Assembly (NCBI RefSeq): GCF_029323795.1
Contig: NZ_CP119758.1
Location: forward strand, 1,116,001 to 1,180,000
DNA from: Zobellia alginiliquefaciens
Lineage (GTDB): Bacteria; Bacteroidota; Bacteroidia; Flavobacteriales; Flavobacteriaceae
DNA: 64,000 nt
Direction of reading: 5' to 3'
Shown here: positions 1-9,163 of the stretch, piece by piece
How positions within the stretch are numbered: the first letter of the stretch is position 1
Layout: each line of letters begins with the position of its first letter
The notes under the pieces: generated by a model
What the model was told of the DNA's origin: nothing
Seen by the model: only the letters and a program-made list of their open reading frames with translations
Databases searched by the model: none
Made by a program: the position numbers and the translations under genes

Positions 1-569
1 ACCTTATTACTTGGCGTACTACTGAATTCCGCCCATAAAGGCATATTATCAATAAGAATGGCGGACAAATCCCCAAAATAAGAGCCATTGTCTTCATAGA
101 GCTCTTTACTACCTCCCAAACGCAGGCTTTTACCTGTAAACAGCTGTGAGTTTTCATTATTGTTCAAATAGAGACAAAGCAAATCTTTACCTGATTTATA
201 ATGGCAATCCTCAAGTGCTTCTTCACTTACGGGAATAAACTTACTCTTTGCATTGGTAGTACCACTACTTTTGGCAAAAAGCTTTATTGAGGTAGGCCAA
301 AATATATTTTGCTCCCCACGGCGCGTGCGCTCAATAATAGGCTCAATTTCTTCATAAGAAGAGATAGGCACCCGTTCCCTAAAAGTTTCGTAATTATGTA
401 TTGACTCAAAATCATACTTTCTGCCAATTTCCGTGTCTTCGGCAATTTCAATAAGCTGATGTAGCACTTCTTCTTGAACCTCTTCCGGGTATTTCAAAAA
501 AAGTTCTATCTGATGATATCTTTTTTTTAGCAACCAAGAAGCAATGGAATTGAATAAGGTAATTGGCAT
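1..569 (-). CDS. GH3 auxin-responsive promoter family protein (3' end missing)
   Basis: The reverse strand reads open from an ATG at 567-569 to the window edge, giving about 189 residues with no stop, so only the N-terminal part is present. The product resembles GH3 proteins of the acyl-adenylating superfamily. It has an N-terminal helical stretch, the segment RVPISSYEEIEPIIER near residues 66-81, and the ATP/AMP-binding loop KSSGTTNAKSKFIPV near residue 100. Plant GH3 enzymes conjugate acyl acids to amino acids. Bacterial members, common in Bacteroidota, have no role I can name. It diverges from the DUF2797 gene with a 77-base spacer. Family assignment is firm from the loop and surrounding residues; substrate is unknown. 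Confidence 0.85.
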   Translation of the reverse strand, partial: MPITLFNSIASWLLKKRYHQIELFLKYPEEVQEEVLHQLIEIAEDTEIGRKYDFESIHNYETFRERVPISSYEEIEPIIERTRRGEQNIFWPTSIKLFAKSSGTTNAKSKFIPVSEEALEDCHYKSGKDLLCLYLNNNENSQLFTGKSLRLGGSKELYEDNGSYFGDLSAILIDNMPLWAEFSSTPSNK

Positions 570-576
570 TTTTGGG

Positions 577-584
577 TATCTTTG
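577..584 (+). promoter_or_regulatory. Bacteroidota -7 element upstream of the DUF2797 gene
   Basis: TATCTTTG fits the TAnnTTTG -7 consensus and lies 62 bases before the ATG at 647. I see no good -33 TTTG at the usual spacing, so this is a partial match only. Confidence 0.35.
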
Positions 585-646
585 AATTCGCTAAATTTAG
601 CTTTAATACTTATCATTTTCAAATACATTTTAAATCTAACTTTTTT

Positions 647-1441
647 ATGCAGTACGAAGGCGTTCTAAGAAAAATGCAGACCGAAATAGGAAACCCTATT
701 CAATACTACATGGTATTCGAAAACGATTTTTTGAACGTCAACCAAGTTTTGGACAAAGAGCTAGAAATCAACTTTATAAAATACCAATGTTTAAATTGTG
801 GTCGTGACCGCCCTATTTACCGTCAAGGTTTTTGCAAGACCTGTTTCTTTGAAACCCCATCTGCCGGTGATTGGATAATGCGTCCAGAATTGAGCACGGC
901 ACATTTAGATAAAGAAGACCGCGACTTAGAATATGAGAAAAAAGCACAATTACAGCCTCATATCGTATACTTGGCCAACTCAAGCAATATAAAAGTGGGA
1001 GTAACACGTAAATCTCAAATACCAACCAGGTGGATAGACCAAGGAGCACACGAGGCCATCGAAATTGTTGAAGTACCCAACCGTTATCTAGCCGGGATAA
1101 CAGAAGTAGCTTTAAAAGACCATATTGGTGATAAGACCAACTGGCGAAAAATGCTTACCAACAATGTAGAGGATGAAAATTTAGAGGAATGGCGCAATAA
1201 GCTAAAACAGTACATACCTGCCGAAGCATCTGAGTATTTCATCACCAACAATTCTGAAACCAATCTTGAATTTCCAGTTTTAAAATATCCAGAAAAGGTG
1301 AAGAGCCTCAATCTTTCAAAGGCACCAAACTACAAAGGTGTACTTAAAGGCATAAAAGGGCAGTATTTCATTTTTGAGGATAATACCGTTTTTAATGTTC
1401 GAGGCAACGAGGGGTATTATGTATCGCTTCAGATCAGGTAA
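647..1441 (+). CDS. DUF2797 family protein
   Basis: The 264-residue product begins MQYEGVLRKMQTE. The frame stays open upstream to a TTG at 563, but that would overlap the divergent GH3 start and add an unlikely leader, so the ATG at 647 is preferred. A zinc-binding-like cysteine cluster occurs near residues 50-72 (CLNCGRDRP...GFCKTCFFE). It is followed by a conserved region containing VGVTRKSQIPTRWIDQGA, which recalls GIY-YIG-like folds and is typical of DUF2797. No catalytic role has been established that I know of. The cysteine cluster suggests nucleic-acid or zinc binding (inference). The next gene, an oxidoreductase, starts about 100 bases downstream with its own leader. Confidence 0.85.
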   Translation: MQYEGVLRKMQTEIGNPIQYYMVFENDFLNVNQVLDKELEINFIKYQCLNCGRDRPIYRQGFCKTCFFETPSAGDWIMRPELSTAHLDKEDRDLEYEKKAQLQPHIVYLANSSNIKVGVTRKSQIPTRWIDQGAHEAIEIVEVPNRYLAGITEVALKDHIGDKTNWRKMLTNNVEDENLEEWRNKLKQYIPAEASEYFITNNSETNLEFPVLKYPEKVKSLNLSKAPNYKGVLKGIKGQYFIFEDNTVFNVRGNEGYYVSLQIR

Positions 1442-1513
1442 ACGGACAGAGTTCTACATTCAACTTTTGGAACAAAAATAAAACGGTTAGCATCATTCTT
1501 GTGCTATGAACAA

Positions 1514-1543
1514 CGTTACCTTCAAAAAAATTTAAAGGTAACG
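1514..1543 (+). promoter_or_regulatory. Perfect inverted repeat covering the leader of the oxidoreductase gene
   Basis: CGTTACCTT (1514-1522) and AAGGTAACG (1535-1543) form a perfect 9-bp dyad around a 12-base A/T-rich centre, ending 2 bases before the ATG at 1546. The right arm contains AAGG, the only purine-rich ribosome-binding candidate here. The dyad could therefore be a repressor operator or an mRNA hairpin hiding the start. Its function is inferred only from position. Confidence 0.45.
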
Positions 1544-1545
1544 AC

Positions 1546-2544
1546 ATGAATCAAGCAATATTACTTAAAAATAGGCCTGAAGGTAAACCTCAACTTTCCG
1601 ACTTCGAATTTACCAAAGAAGACCAACCAGAAGATCAAGATGGAGAAGTTCTATTAAAATCGAAATATGTCTCGGTCGACCCTTATTTACGCGGCCGTAT
1701 GCGGGATGTGGAATCTTACATAGATCCATTTAAACTGAACGAACCTTTAGAATCCAACATCGTAGCCGAGGTCATCTCTTCTAAAAACAGTAATTTCAAA
1801 GAAGGCGATTTCGTCCACGGAATGCTGAAATGGAAAGAATATCAAACATCCGATGGAAAAGGGCTGAATAAAGTAGATGAGGACAAAGCCTCTTTATCAG
1901 CATATTTAGGCATCTTAGGCCTGACCGGGTTAACCGCATATATCAGTCTTGATAAGATAGGAGATTTAAAGAAAGGAGAAACACTGTTGGTCTCCGGAGC
2001 TTCTGGTGCAGTTGGCAGCACTGTAGGACAGATTGGAAAGATAAAAGGTTGTCGCGTTGTGGGTATTGCCGGTAGTGATGAAAAACTAGAATTAATGAAA
2101 GAGAAATTCGGTTTTGATGAAGGCATTAATTATAAGTCTACGGAAGATATGGCAGAGGCCATTGCGAGCACTTGTCCAAACGGAGTAGATGTGTATTATG
2201 ACAATGTTGGGGGCGAAATACTAGATGCCGCTATGAACAATATAAACAAAGACGGACGCGTCATTAACTGCGGAGCGATTTCACTATACAACGAAACAGA
2301 GCCCCAAACCGGTCCTCGCTATGAAGGTATCTTTGTAAAGAAAACGGTTAAAATGCAAGGTTTTTTGGTTCGTGACCATGTGAAGGAATTTGGACCAGCC
2401 ATACAACAACTTACAAAATGGCTCAATGAAGATAAACTGACTTATTCAGAAACTGTTGTAGAAGGGTTTGAAAATATACCACAGGCGTTTATTGACCTTT
2501 TTGAAGGAAAAAATAAAGGTAAAATGGTCGTTAAAATTTACTAG
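1546..2544 (+). CDS. NADP-dependent medium-chain dehydrogenase/reductase (CurA/YncB-like)
   Basis: The 332-residue protein matches the zinc-independent MDR subfamily that includes E. coli CurA/YncB and mammalian prostaglandin/leukotriene reductases, which reduce activated C=C bonds with NADPH. The N-terminal catalytic domain carries YVSVDPYLRGRMRD near residues 44-57. The Rossmann domain has LVSGASGAVGSTVGQIGKIKG near 146-166, where AASGAVG-type loops bind NADP. A further family segment is YYDNVGGEILD near 217. No structural zinc cysteine cluster is present, as expected. Length is typical. A perfect inverted repeat sits directly before the start, and the TVP38-like gene follows after 7 bases, so the two are probably co-transcribed. 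The true substrate is unknown. Confidence 0.9.
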   Translation: MNQAILLKNRPEGKPQLSDFEFTKEDQPEDQDGEVLLKSKYVSVDPYLRGRMRDVESYIDPFKLNEPLESNIVAEVISSKNSNFKEGDFVHGMLKWKEYQTSDGKGLNKVDEDKASLSAYLGILGLTGLTAYISLDKIGDLKKGETLLVSGASGAVGSTVGQIGKIKGCRVVGIAGSDEKLELMKEKFGFDEGINYKSTEDMAEAIASTCPNGVDVYYDNVGGEILDAAMNNINKDGRVINCGAISLYNETEPQTGPRYEGIFVKKTVKMQGFLVRDHVKEFGPAIQQLTKWLNEDKLTYSETVVEGFENIPQAFIDLFEGKNKGKMVVKIY

Positions 2545-2551
2545 AACATCT

Positions 2552-3259
2552 ATGGGCGATACTGACGAAAACAACTCTTCCGGCAAAAGTAAATGGCCAA
2601 TGTACCTATCCCTTATTACGGTTGCCGCATTGGTCATCGGTTATTTTACTATACCTGAAATGGAATCCTTTTTCAATGAAGCTTGGCAAGTGCTTACCAG
2701 TGGAAACCGTAGGGAAGTTGAGAACTGGGTTTCTCAATTTGAAGCTTGGGGCCCCGTAATATTGATATTGGCTATGATAGCCCAAATGTTTATGATCGTG
2801 GTGCCATCGATCATGCTCATGGTCGCTTCCATTTTAGCTTATGGCCCAATTTGGGGTAGTATATTAATCTTGGGAGCTGTTTTCTCTGCCTCATCTGTAG
2901 GCTACCTCATTGGAAAACTATTAGGTCAAGACCGAGTTGAACGGATTATTGGAAGAAAAACAGAAAACAAAGTAGCCGATTTTCTGAAAGATTATGGCTT
3001 TTGGGCCGTTATGATAACCCGCCTTAATCCATTTTTATCAAATGACGCCATTAGTTTCGTGGGTGGAATTCTAAGAATGGGCTACTGGAAATTTATTGGG
3101 GCGACCCTTATCGGCATCGCCCCACTTACAATCTTTATTGCTGTCCTAGGAAAAAGCACCAACAGTATGAAAACAGGTTTACTCTGGGGCTCACTAGTAA
3201 GTCTAGCACTATTTCTACTCTATGTTTGGTATGACAAAAAACATAAACCGAGTTCTTAG
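2552..3259 (+). CDS. TVP38/TMEM64 (DedA-like, SNARE-associated) family membrane protein
   Basis: The 235-residue protein starts at the ATG at 2552, 7 bases after the preceding stop. An upstream in-frame start at 2468 would lie inside the oxidoreductase gene and is rejected. A hydrophilic N-terminus is followed by about five hydrophobic segments. The family region runs LMVASILAYGPIWGSILILG, then SVGYLIGKLLGQDRVERIIG, then AVMITRLNPFLSNDAISFVGG. The last segment matches the R-x-(N/S)P-x-(L/I)-x-(N/Y) signature of the VTT domain. Members sit in the inner membrane and have been linked to lipid scrambling or cation/proton movement; no specific role can be read here. It converges with the AsmA gene, 17 bases between stops. 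Confidence 0.85.
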   Translation: MGDTDENNSSGKSKWPMYLSLITVAALVIGYFTIPEMESFFNEAWQVLTSGNRREVENWVSQFEAWGPVILILAMIAQMFMIVVPSIMLMVASILAYGPIWGSILILGAVFSASSVGYLIGKLLGQDRVERIIGRKTENKVADFLKDYGFWAVMITRLNPFLSNDAISFVGGILRMGYWKFIGATLIGIAPLTIFIAVLGKSTNSMKTGLLWGSLVSLALFLLYVWYDKKHKPSS

Positions 3260-3276
3260 AGCAATATTCTTTTCAG

Positions 3277-5994
3277 CTATTCCTTCTTCTTGCCCAATAG
3301 ACCACCTAGAATGTTTTTGGCCTTTTCCTTAACGGCATCCTCTTCTTTTTTAGGAGCAGCCGTATCTGCCTCAACTGTGGTCGTATCTTTTTTGCTATTT
3401 CCTAACAATCCCCCAAGAACTTCTTTTACATTGTCTTTGGTTGAACTCTTTGTAGAATCAGTTGTAGAAGAATTACCTCCTAAAACATCACCAATTAAAT
3501 CTTTGGCCTTATCCTTTCCTTTATTAACCAATTTTTGCTTTTGAATCTCAACCAACTGATTCGTTAAGGTTTTTACACCAGAGGTTAAATCGGTACTCAC
3601 ACTAGGATTGTCATAATTACCCCCAATATTGGCAACTACGGGAATCTTCAAATCATTAAGGTCATCCTCACCAATTTGCGCGATCAACTTCCCTACATCA
3701 CTGCCTAAATATTTAGCCGGAACCTCCAAAGTGGCCTTATAGTCCATTTTCTTATCAAAAGTATGGCTACCCCCTACATTAATGGCTATATCCTTATAAT
3801 TAACTGTAAACGGCTTCACATTCACCAGGCCATTTTCAAAAGTAAGCTTAGTTTTCAGGTCATCTAGATTAAGTTGTTTAAGGTCTATAAAGTTTAGCTT
3901 ACTATCCAGGGCAGTAAGCAACGGAGCACTTTCCGAATCGATTTCCTGCGTCATGATATCCGCAAAAATATCACCGGTTAATGTCAACAAATCTGGTACT
4001 AAATCATCAGTCAGACTACCGGAGAGTTTAATATCCGAATCTAACGTTCCCTTTAAAATCTGAGCAATTGGAGCAACGGCCTTAAAAAGCTCAAGCGACT
4101 TAAAGGTTTCACTGATTCCCAACTGTTTCATATCTAAATTCATGGCAAATTTAGGAGTCTCCTCTTTGGTTGAAACCTCTCCGTTGAACGCCATTTTTCC
4201 ATTAAAAATGGAAGACGTCATATTACTCAGCGTTGCCTTCTCATCTTTTATACGAAGATTACCTTTTACGTCTTTCAGCGTAAGATTGTCATAAAGCACG
4301 GTATTGGCAGATGCATTAATATTGGCATCCAAGAATGAAGGAATCTTAATTTTCTCTTCAGCTACCGTTTCGGCAGGTTTCTCCCCTTCACTTTTGTTTT
4401 CCGTTTGAACGGATTCGGTTTCTTCAACCATAAAATCGCTCAACGAAAATACATTTGAAGAAAGGTCAAAATCACCCTCTACCTTTTCATCATTGAACAT
4501 AAAACCTAGAAGGTTTTTAATGGTTCCTTTCGCATTAAAATCGGTTTTTCCGGTAGAACCGCTCAACTCATTTAGCGTAACCGTTGATGGATTAAAAGTT
4601 ACACTTGTTTTCTGAAGTTTAACCGGATTAGGAATTTCATCGGACTTATATTCAAAATCGCTTAGGCTTAATATACCGTTTGTAGTTGTGTTCTCATACT
4701 GTTCCTTTTCAATGGAAGCCATATCAAAAGCAGTGCTAATATCTGCAACAAGAAGTCCTTTTAAATCCAAATCCGCTGGCACCGGATATGCCTTTTCCAA
4801 ATTGGCCAAGTTCATATTACCATCTATATGGGCATTTACTTTAGTGTTCCCCATCAATTCCTTGATGTTTGCTGTCATATTGAACTTATCTTCATCTATC
4901 ATAAAAGACAGCTTATCAATATCTACATACGTATCTTCCGCAATACCTGTAGTGTTATTAATTTTTGTGTCTATAAATACGTTACGAACTGATTTTGGCA
5001 AATCAGGATACTTAAACGAAGCATTTTCAGAGTTGATATTAATATTGAATTTTGGAATATGCTCTTCATCTACAATACCATTGAACTTACCTTCCAGGAT
5101 AAAGTTTCCGGTGGTCTTTACATTTTCAATACTCTTGGAATACTCTTCTGGAATGACGGCTAAAAAGTTTTTAAAATCTGAAGAAGGTGTTTTAAAGGTG
5201 ATATCAATCTCTTGATTATTTTCATTCACTTTTATAAACCCATCAAAAACCAAAGCCAATTGATTAATAAGGGCTTCGTTCTTCAAAAAAGTATACTTAC
5301 TCTCTTTTAAATCAACCCCAACTAAAGCATCTAGTTGAATCTTGTTTTTGTTCAGGTAATTGGTGCTATCCATCTCAAAAGACACTAACGCTTCCGTAAA
5401 AGTATCCAACTCGGATTTTTCTAAAGAAAGGTCGCCCTTGCCATTATGCTGCATTTCTGAAATTTCAAAGCGCATACCTGTGGATTGGTCATCGTATACA
5501 ATCCTGGAATTTGTAATGGCATACGATTGTAAATCTAGGTTAAAACCATCCGTAGTACTTGTCTCTGCAGGAGCACTTGGCTCATCTGAAGGTATAGCAA
5601 TATCAAAACTGGCGTTTTCCTCCTTGTCTATAGTTACATTTACCAAAGCATCATCTACGGTTAGACTTTTAATGCCAATAGGCTCATCTTGACCTTTAAA
5701 CAACTCACCGATGCCCATAGAAAGAGCCACTTTTTTTGAAGCAAAAAGCGTATCTCCTTCAAAAGGGGCTTTATTTAAGAGAACCACATCTTCAAGACTT
5801 ACCTCTGCATTGGGAAAACTGCTAAACAGACTTAAATCGGCTTTTGAAAAATCGAGAGTGGCATTAATATTATTGTTTGCGTTATTCTTGATAATATCAC
5901 CAATTTTCGACTCAAGAAAAAAGGGTGCGGCTACCAATATCACAACAATAAGCAATACAAACACTCCTAAAATTCTAAATATTTTCTTTTTCAT
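3277..5994 (-). CDS. AsmA-like family protein
   Basis: This 905-residue protein has one N-terminal hydrophobic anchor (residues about 5-28). The AsmA start region is DIIKNNANNNINATLDF, SKADLSLFSSFPNAEVSLEDV. The long middle consists of beta-rich repeats with alternating polar and apolar residues. The AsmA-like C-terminal region lies around residues 600-800, and a low-complexity tail contains three related LGGLLG-type motifs (DVLGG, VLGGLLG, ILGGLLG) separated by Thr/Ser/Lys linkers. AsmA-clan proteins are inner-membrane-anchored periplasmic bridges thought to move phospholipid or affect outer-membrane protein assembly. The gene stands alone on the minus strand. Family call is strong; function in this organism is inferred. 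Confidence 0.85.
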   Translation of the reverse strand: MKKKIFRILGVFVLLIVVILVAAPFFLESKIGDIIKNNANNNINATLDFSKADLSLFSSFPNAEVSLEDVVLLNKAPFEGDTLFASKKVALSMGIGELFKGQDEPIGIKSLTVDDALVNVTIDKEENASFDIAIPSDEPSAPAETSTTDGFNLDLQSYAITNSRIVYDDQSTGMRFEISEMQHNGKGDLSLEKSELDTFTEALVSFEMDSTNYLNKNKIQLDALVGVDLKESKYTFLKNEALINQLALVFDGFIKVNENNQEIDITFKTPSSDFKNFLAVIPEEYSKSIENVKTTGNFILEGKFNGIVDEEHIPKFNININSENASFKYPDLPKSVRNVFIDTKINNTTGIAEDTYVDIDKLSFMIDEDKFNMTANIKELMGNTKVNAHIDGNMNLANLEKAYPVPADLDLKGLLVADISTAFDMASIEKEQYENTTTNGILSLSDFEYKSDEIPNPVKLQKTSVTFNPSTVTLNELSGSTGKTDFNAKGTIKNLLGFMFNDEKVEGDFDLSSNVFSLSDFMVEETESVQTENKSEGEKPAETVAEEKIKIPSFLDANINASANTVLYDNLTLKDVKGNLRIKDEKATLSNMTSSIFNGKMAFNGEVSTKEETPKFAMNLDMKQLGISETFKSLELFKAVAPIAQILKGTLDSDIKLSGSLTDDLVPDLLTLTGDIFADIMTQEIDSESAPLLTALDSKLNFIDLKQLNLDDLKTKLTFENGLVNVKPFTVNYKDIAINVGGSHTFDKKMDYKATLEVPAKYLGSDVGKLIAQIGEDDLNDLKIPVVANIGGNYDNPSVSTDLTSGVKTLTNQLVEIQKQKLVNKGKDKAKDLIGDVLGGNSSTTDSTKSSTKDNVKEVLGGLLGNSKKDTTTVEADTAAPKKEEDAVKEKAKNILGGLLGKKKE

Positions 5995-6018
5995 ATTTCT
6001 ATTTCAACTACTGAATTA

Positions 6019-6026
6019 CAAAACTA
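6019..6026 (-). promoter_or_regulatory. Possible -7 element of the AsmA-like gene
   Basis: Read on the minus strand this is TAGTTTTG, a match to TAnnTTTG, 24 bases upstream of the start codon. No convincing -33 element is seen, so confidence is low. Confidence 0.3.
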
Positions 6027-6169
6027 AACGGAATACAATCTGGATGTTGGTCTAAACCTTGAAAAATCATTTTCCAAAAACAAACAACCTACTAAAAGAA
6101 GGTCGTAGTTTTTAGCTCATAAATCAAGACTCTTAACACTATCGATACAACTTAAAAAAGCTTTGATTA

Positions 6170-6880
6170 TTATACCTCTAGTGTTATTTCTTCGCCAACA
6201 TCTAATTTGAACCGTTTTCTCATGATATATACGAGCAAATACAGAAAAGGAGTGTCCAGAAATGCTATAAAAATCTTAAAAATGAATCCACTTACCACCA
6301 AACCGAAAAATAGGTCCCATGGCAAAACACCAAAAACGCATAATAACCCTACAACTGTACAGGTATCAACAAACTGAGAAAGGAAGGTTGAAAAATTGTT
6401 CCGCACCCAGAGGTATTTACCTTTAGTAAGTTTTTTCCAGAAATGATAAATGGCAATATCTATGTATTGCGCAAAAAGATAAGCAATCATAGATGCCAAA
6501 ACAGCAACTGGTGAAAGTGCAAAAACACTCGAAAACGTACTATCGTCTACCGGAGAAGATGGGATGGCCGGGGCCACTTCCGCAACCAAAATAATAGCCA
6601 TAGAGAACAAACTTGCAAAAATTCCCGCAGTAACAATTTGGTTGGCCTTTTTTCTTCCATAAATCTCGGAGATTAAATCGGTAATTAAAAAGGTGATTGG
6701 GTAAGGTAAAATTCCGACCGAAATTTCAAAAAGCGAAACCCCAAATATGGTAAAGTCACCAAAAGGATTCCAATAGAAAAATTTCTGAAAAATAAGATTG
6801 GAAACCACCAGAGAGGTAATAAAAAGTGCTCCTAAATACAGGTAAATCTTATACGCCAGGCGGCTATCTTTTACGGTCAT
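6170..6880 (-). CDS. yhhQ: Queuosine precursor transporter (VUT/YhhQ family)
   Basis: The 236-residue integral membrane protein has about six hydrophobic segments. Family motifs are NLIFQKFFYWNPFGDF, FLITDLISEIYGRKKANQIV near residue 65-84, and a C-terminal half with FLSQFVDTCTVVGLLCVFG. YhhQ proteins import queuine-pathway precursors such as preQ0 or preQ1 used in tRNA wobble modification. The aspartate-rich TDLISEIYGR loop and the Q-x-x-D-T segment are diagnostic. The gene is monocistronic, with 175 bases to the AsmA start downstream and a divergent OmpA-type gene upstream. Which precursor it imports cannot be told from sequence. Confidence 0.9.
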   Translation of the reverse strand: MTVKDSRLAYKIYLYLGALFITSLVVSNLIFQKFFYWNPFGDFTIFGVSLFEISVGILPYPITFLITDLISEIYGRKKANQIVTAGIFASLFSMAIILVAEVAPAIPSSPVDDSTFSSVFALSPVAVLASMIAYLFAQYIDIAIYHFWKKLTKGKYLWVRNNFSTFLSQFVDTCTVVGLLCVFGVLPWDLFFGLVVSGFIFKIFIAFLDTPFLYLLVYIMRKRFKLDVGEEITLEV

Positions 6881-6987
6881 AAGTATATTCCTATTAAAAT
6901 CATCGTTAAACGGTACAATTTCATCGATGCTTGTTCGTTATTGCAACACAACTTACAAAACCAAAAATAACCTAAAAATTACCAAGC

Positions 6988-9087
6988 ATGAAAAAAACCA
7001 TACTGACCTCATTACTTGTTCTAGGCGGTCTAAGTGCCAAAGCACAATCGTACGTCGGTTTTTTGACCGATAATTACAGTGGTGTTCACAGTCTTATTGC
7101 CAACCCTGCAAATATTACAGATTCTAGATTTAAAACGGATATAAATATTGTTGGTGCCAGCACTTTCTTTAGTAATGATTACTACGGATTAAAACTTGGC
7201 GATGTTGTTACCTCAGGTTTTGATTTTGATACCGATGGCAAAAAACACCCAAAGGACAGTAATAATTTCTTTGGTAATGCAGATGTTTTAGGGCCTTCAT
7301 TCATGTTTAACCTTACCCCCACCAGTTCATTGGCAATTTTTACCAGAGGAAGAGTTGGGTATAACGTAAACAAGATAAACGGAAATACTTTTGAAAGTAT
7401 CTCCAACGATTTTGATGAAAACGAAGACTTAATGATAGATGAAGAAGATGTCTACCTTACAGCCAATGCATGGGCCGAAGTTGGGGTCACCTATGCGCAG
7501 GTCTTAATGAACAAAGACCACCATTTTTTAAAAGGAGGTATCTCGTTAAAATACCTACAAGGTATGGGCAACGCCTACGCCAGCGGTAAAAATATCACCA
7601 TAGATTATGATGCGGATGGTAGCACCTTGCCTGGAGGACAAACTACAGGAAGTATCACCTCAACCGGTGAAGTCAACTATGGACATAGTGACAATATTGA
7701 TGACAACTTTGAAGATTTTGAGGTTGAAATCGTAGATGGTGCAACGGGTTTTGGTATTGATTTAGGTGCTGTTTACGAATGGAGACCGGATTATGCTAAT
7801 TACGCCTCAAAAGACGGGTCTAACTCCTTTAAACATGAGAATAAATACAAATTAAAATTCGCACTTGCCATTAGTGATTTAGGATCTATAAATTATAAAA
7901 ACGGAACCCAAAACACCTATGATATTACTGGAACGGTAAACGAGGAAGATTTTGAGAACGAAGAGAACCTAGAGGATATTCTAGACAACTTATACACCCA
8001 AACAAGTACGGGCGATTCAGAAAAATTTGCTTTGCCAACGGCCGTACATTTAAATGTGGACTATAGCTTGAGCAGAAGATTTTATCTGAATTTAAATACT
8101 GATTTTTCTTTACGTTCAGATTCAAAGGTAAACACGAACAGAATACCAACTATGGTATCGCTTACACCTCGTTTTGAGAGCAAATGGTTCAGTTTTTATA
8201 TGCCCGTAAGCCTAACTCAAGGTTCAGGAGCACAATGGGGAGCCGGTTTTAGAGCGGGTCCGTTATACATAGGTTCTGGGTCTGTAATGACTCTTTTATT
8301 GAGTGACAATTCCAAAGCTGCCGACGTGTATGCCGGATTAAAAATACCGGTCTACCAAGGAAAGCCTAAAGACAAAGATGGTGATGGCATAGTAAACAAA
8401 GAAGATGACTGCCCAGATGAATTTGGCCCAGTCGAAAATAACGGATGCCCATGGCCCGATACTGACGGAGACGAAGTATTGGACAAAGATGACAAGTGCC
8501 CTGAAGAAGCCGGCGAAGTTTTAAACCACGGTTGTCCAATAGTAGATTCAGATGGCGACGATGTAATGGATGAAGACGACAAATGCCCCAATGAAGCAGG
8601 AGCTGCCGAAAATCAAGGATGCCCTTGGCCAGACACGGACAATGACGGTGTTCTGGATAAAAATGATGAATGCCCCAACGAAGCCGGTACAGTAGCCAAT
8701 AAGGGATGCCCGGAAGCACCGGAAGTTACCGAAGAAGTTCAGAAACAATTGAACGATTATGCTAAAACCATTCTTTTTAACTCTGGAAAAGCAAGTATCA
8801 AGGCTGAATCAACAAGTGTTATGGTAGACATCATCACTATCCTAAAGGAATACCCAGATGCTAAATTTACCGTAGAAGGACATACGGATAGTATAGGAAG
8901 CAAAGCTACCAACCAAAAACTATCTGAGTCTAGAGCTATCTCCGTGAAGAACTTTTTAATTGAAAAAGGAATTGGTAGTTCTCGTTTAACTGCTATTGGG
9001 TACGGAGAAGACAAGCCTATTGCAAGCAATATGTACAAAGATGGCCGCGCTCAAAACAGAAGGGTTGAAATCAACCTTGTAAAATAG
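6988..9087 (+). CDS. OmpA-family outer-membrane protein with DUF5723 barrel and thrombospondin type 3 repeats
   Basis: The 699-residue protein has a signal peptide (MKKTILTSLLVLGGLSAKAQ, cleavage near residue 20). A DUF5723-type beta-barrel covers roughly residues 20-455. Four calcium-binding-type repeats (DxDGDGxxDxxDxCP ... GCP) follow at about 460-575, and a C-terminal OmpA peptidoglycan-binding domain at about 590-699. The OmpA domain retains the HTDSIGSKATNQKLSESRA core, including the Asp and Arg that contact diaminopimelate, and ends in QNRRVEINLV. It is expected to sit in the outer membrane and tether it to peptidoglycan. The gene is single, closed by a hairpin terminator, and converges with sppA. 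Confidence 0.9.
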   Translation: MKKTILTSLLVLGGLSAKAQSYVGFLTDNYSGVHSLIANPANITDSRFKTDINIVGASTFFSNDYYGLKLGDVVTSGFDFDTDGKKHPKDSNNFFGNADVLGPSFMFNLTPTSSLAIFTRGRVGYNVNKINGNTFESISNDFDENEDLMIDEEDVYLTANAWAEVGVTYAQVLMNKDHHFLKGGISLKYLQGMGNAYASGKNITIDYDADGSTLPGGQTTGSITSTGEVNYGHSDNIDDNFEDFEVEIVDGATGFGIDLGAVYEWRPDYANYASKDGSNSFKHENKYKLKFALAISDLGSINYKNGTQNTYDITGTVNEEDFENEENLEDILDNLYTQTSTGDSEKFALPTAVHLNVDYSLSRRFYLNLNTDFSLRSDSKVNTNRIPTMVSLTPRFESKWFSFYMPVSLTQGSGAQWGAGFRAGPLYIGSGSVMTLLLSDNSKAADVYAGLKIPVYQGKPKDKDGDGIVNKEDDCPDEFGPVENNGCPWPDTDGDEVLDKDDKCPEEAGEVLNHGCPIVDSDGDDVMDEDDKCPNEAGAAENQGCPWPDTDNDGVLDKNDECPNEAGTVANKGCPEAPEVTEEVQKQLNDYAKTILFNSGKASIKAESTSVMVDIITILKEYPDAKFTVEGHTDSIGSKATNQKLSESRAISVKNFLIEKGIGSSRLTAIGYGEDKPIASNMYKDGRAQNRRVEINLVK

Positions 9088-9113
9088 AAAACACAATCTA
9101 TCTAAATACCAAA

Positions 9114-9143
9114 AGAGCCAGCTAGTAGCTGGTTCTTTTTTTT
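9114..9143 (+). terminator. Intrinsic terminator of the OmpA-type gene
   Basis: AGAGCCAGCT (9114-9123) pairs with AGCTGGTTCT (9127-9136) with one G-U pair and a 3-base loop, followed by a run of T to 9143. It lies between convergent genes; the minus strand also has a short T-run, so some bidirectional activity is possible. Confidence 0.8.
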
Positions 9144-9163
9144 CAATAAAAGTTATATCATCC

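Noticed and set aside
4688-5215. Long open frame on the plus strand inside the AsmA-like gene
   Set aside because: It runs antisense to a coding frame with clear AsmA character, has no domain or start context of its own, and is a product of codon bias.
8368-8712. Regularly spaced repeats that could be taken for a CRISPR array
   Set aside because: The units are in-frame thrombospondin type 3 repeats of about 35 codons with coding variation, with no constant repeat-spacer pattern and no cas gene.
8366-8719. Open frames antisense to the repeats of the OmpA-type gene
   Set aside because: They mirror the Asp-rich calcium repeats; the plus-strand frame carries the signal peptide, barrel and OmpA domain.
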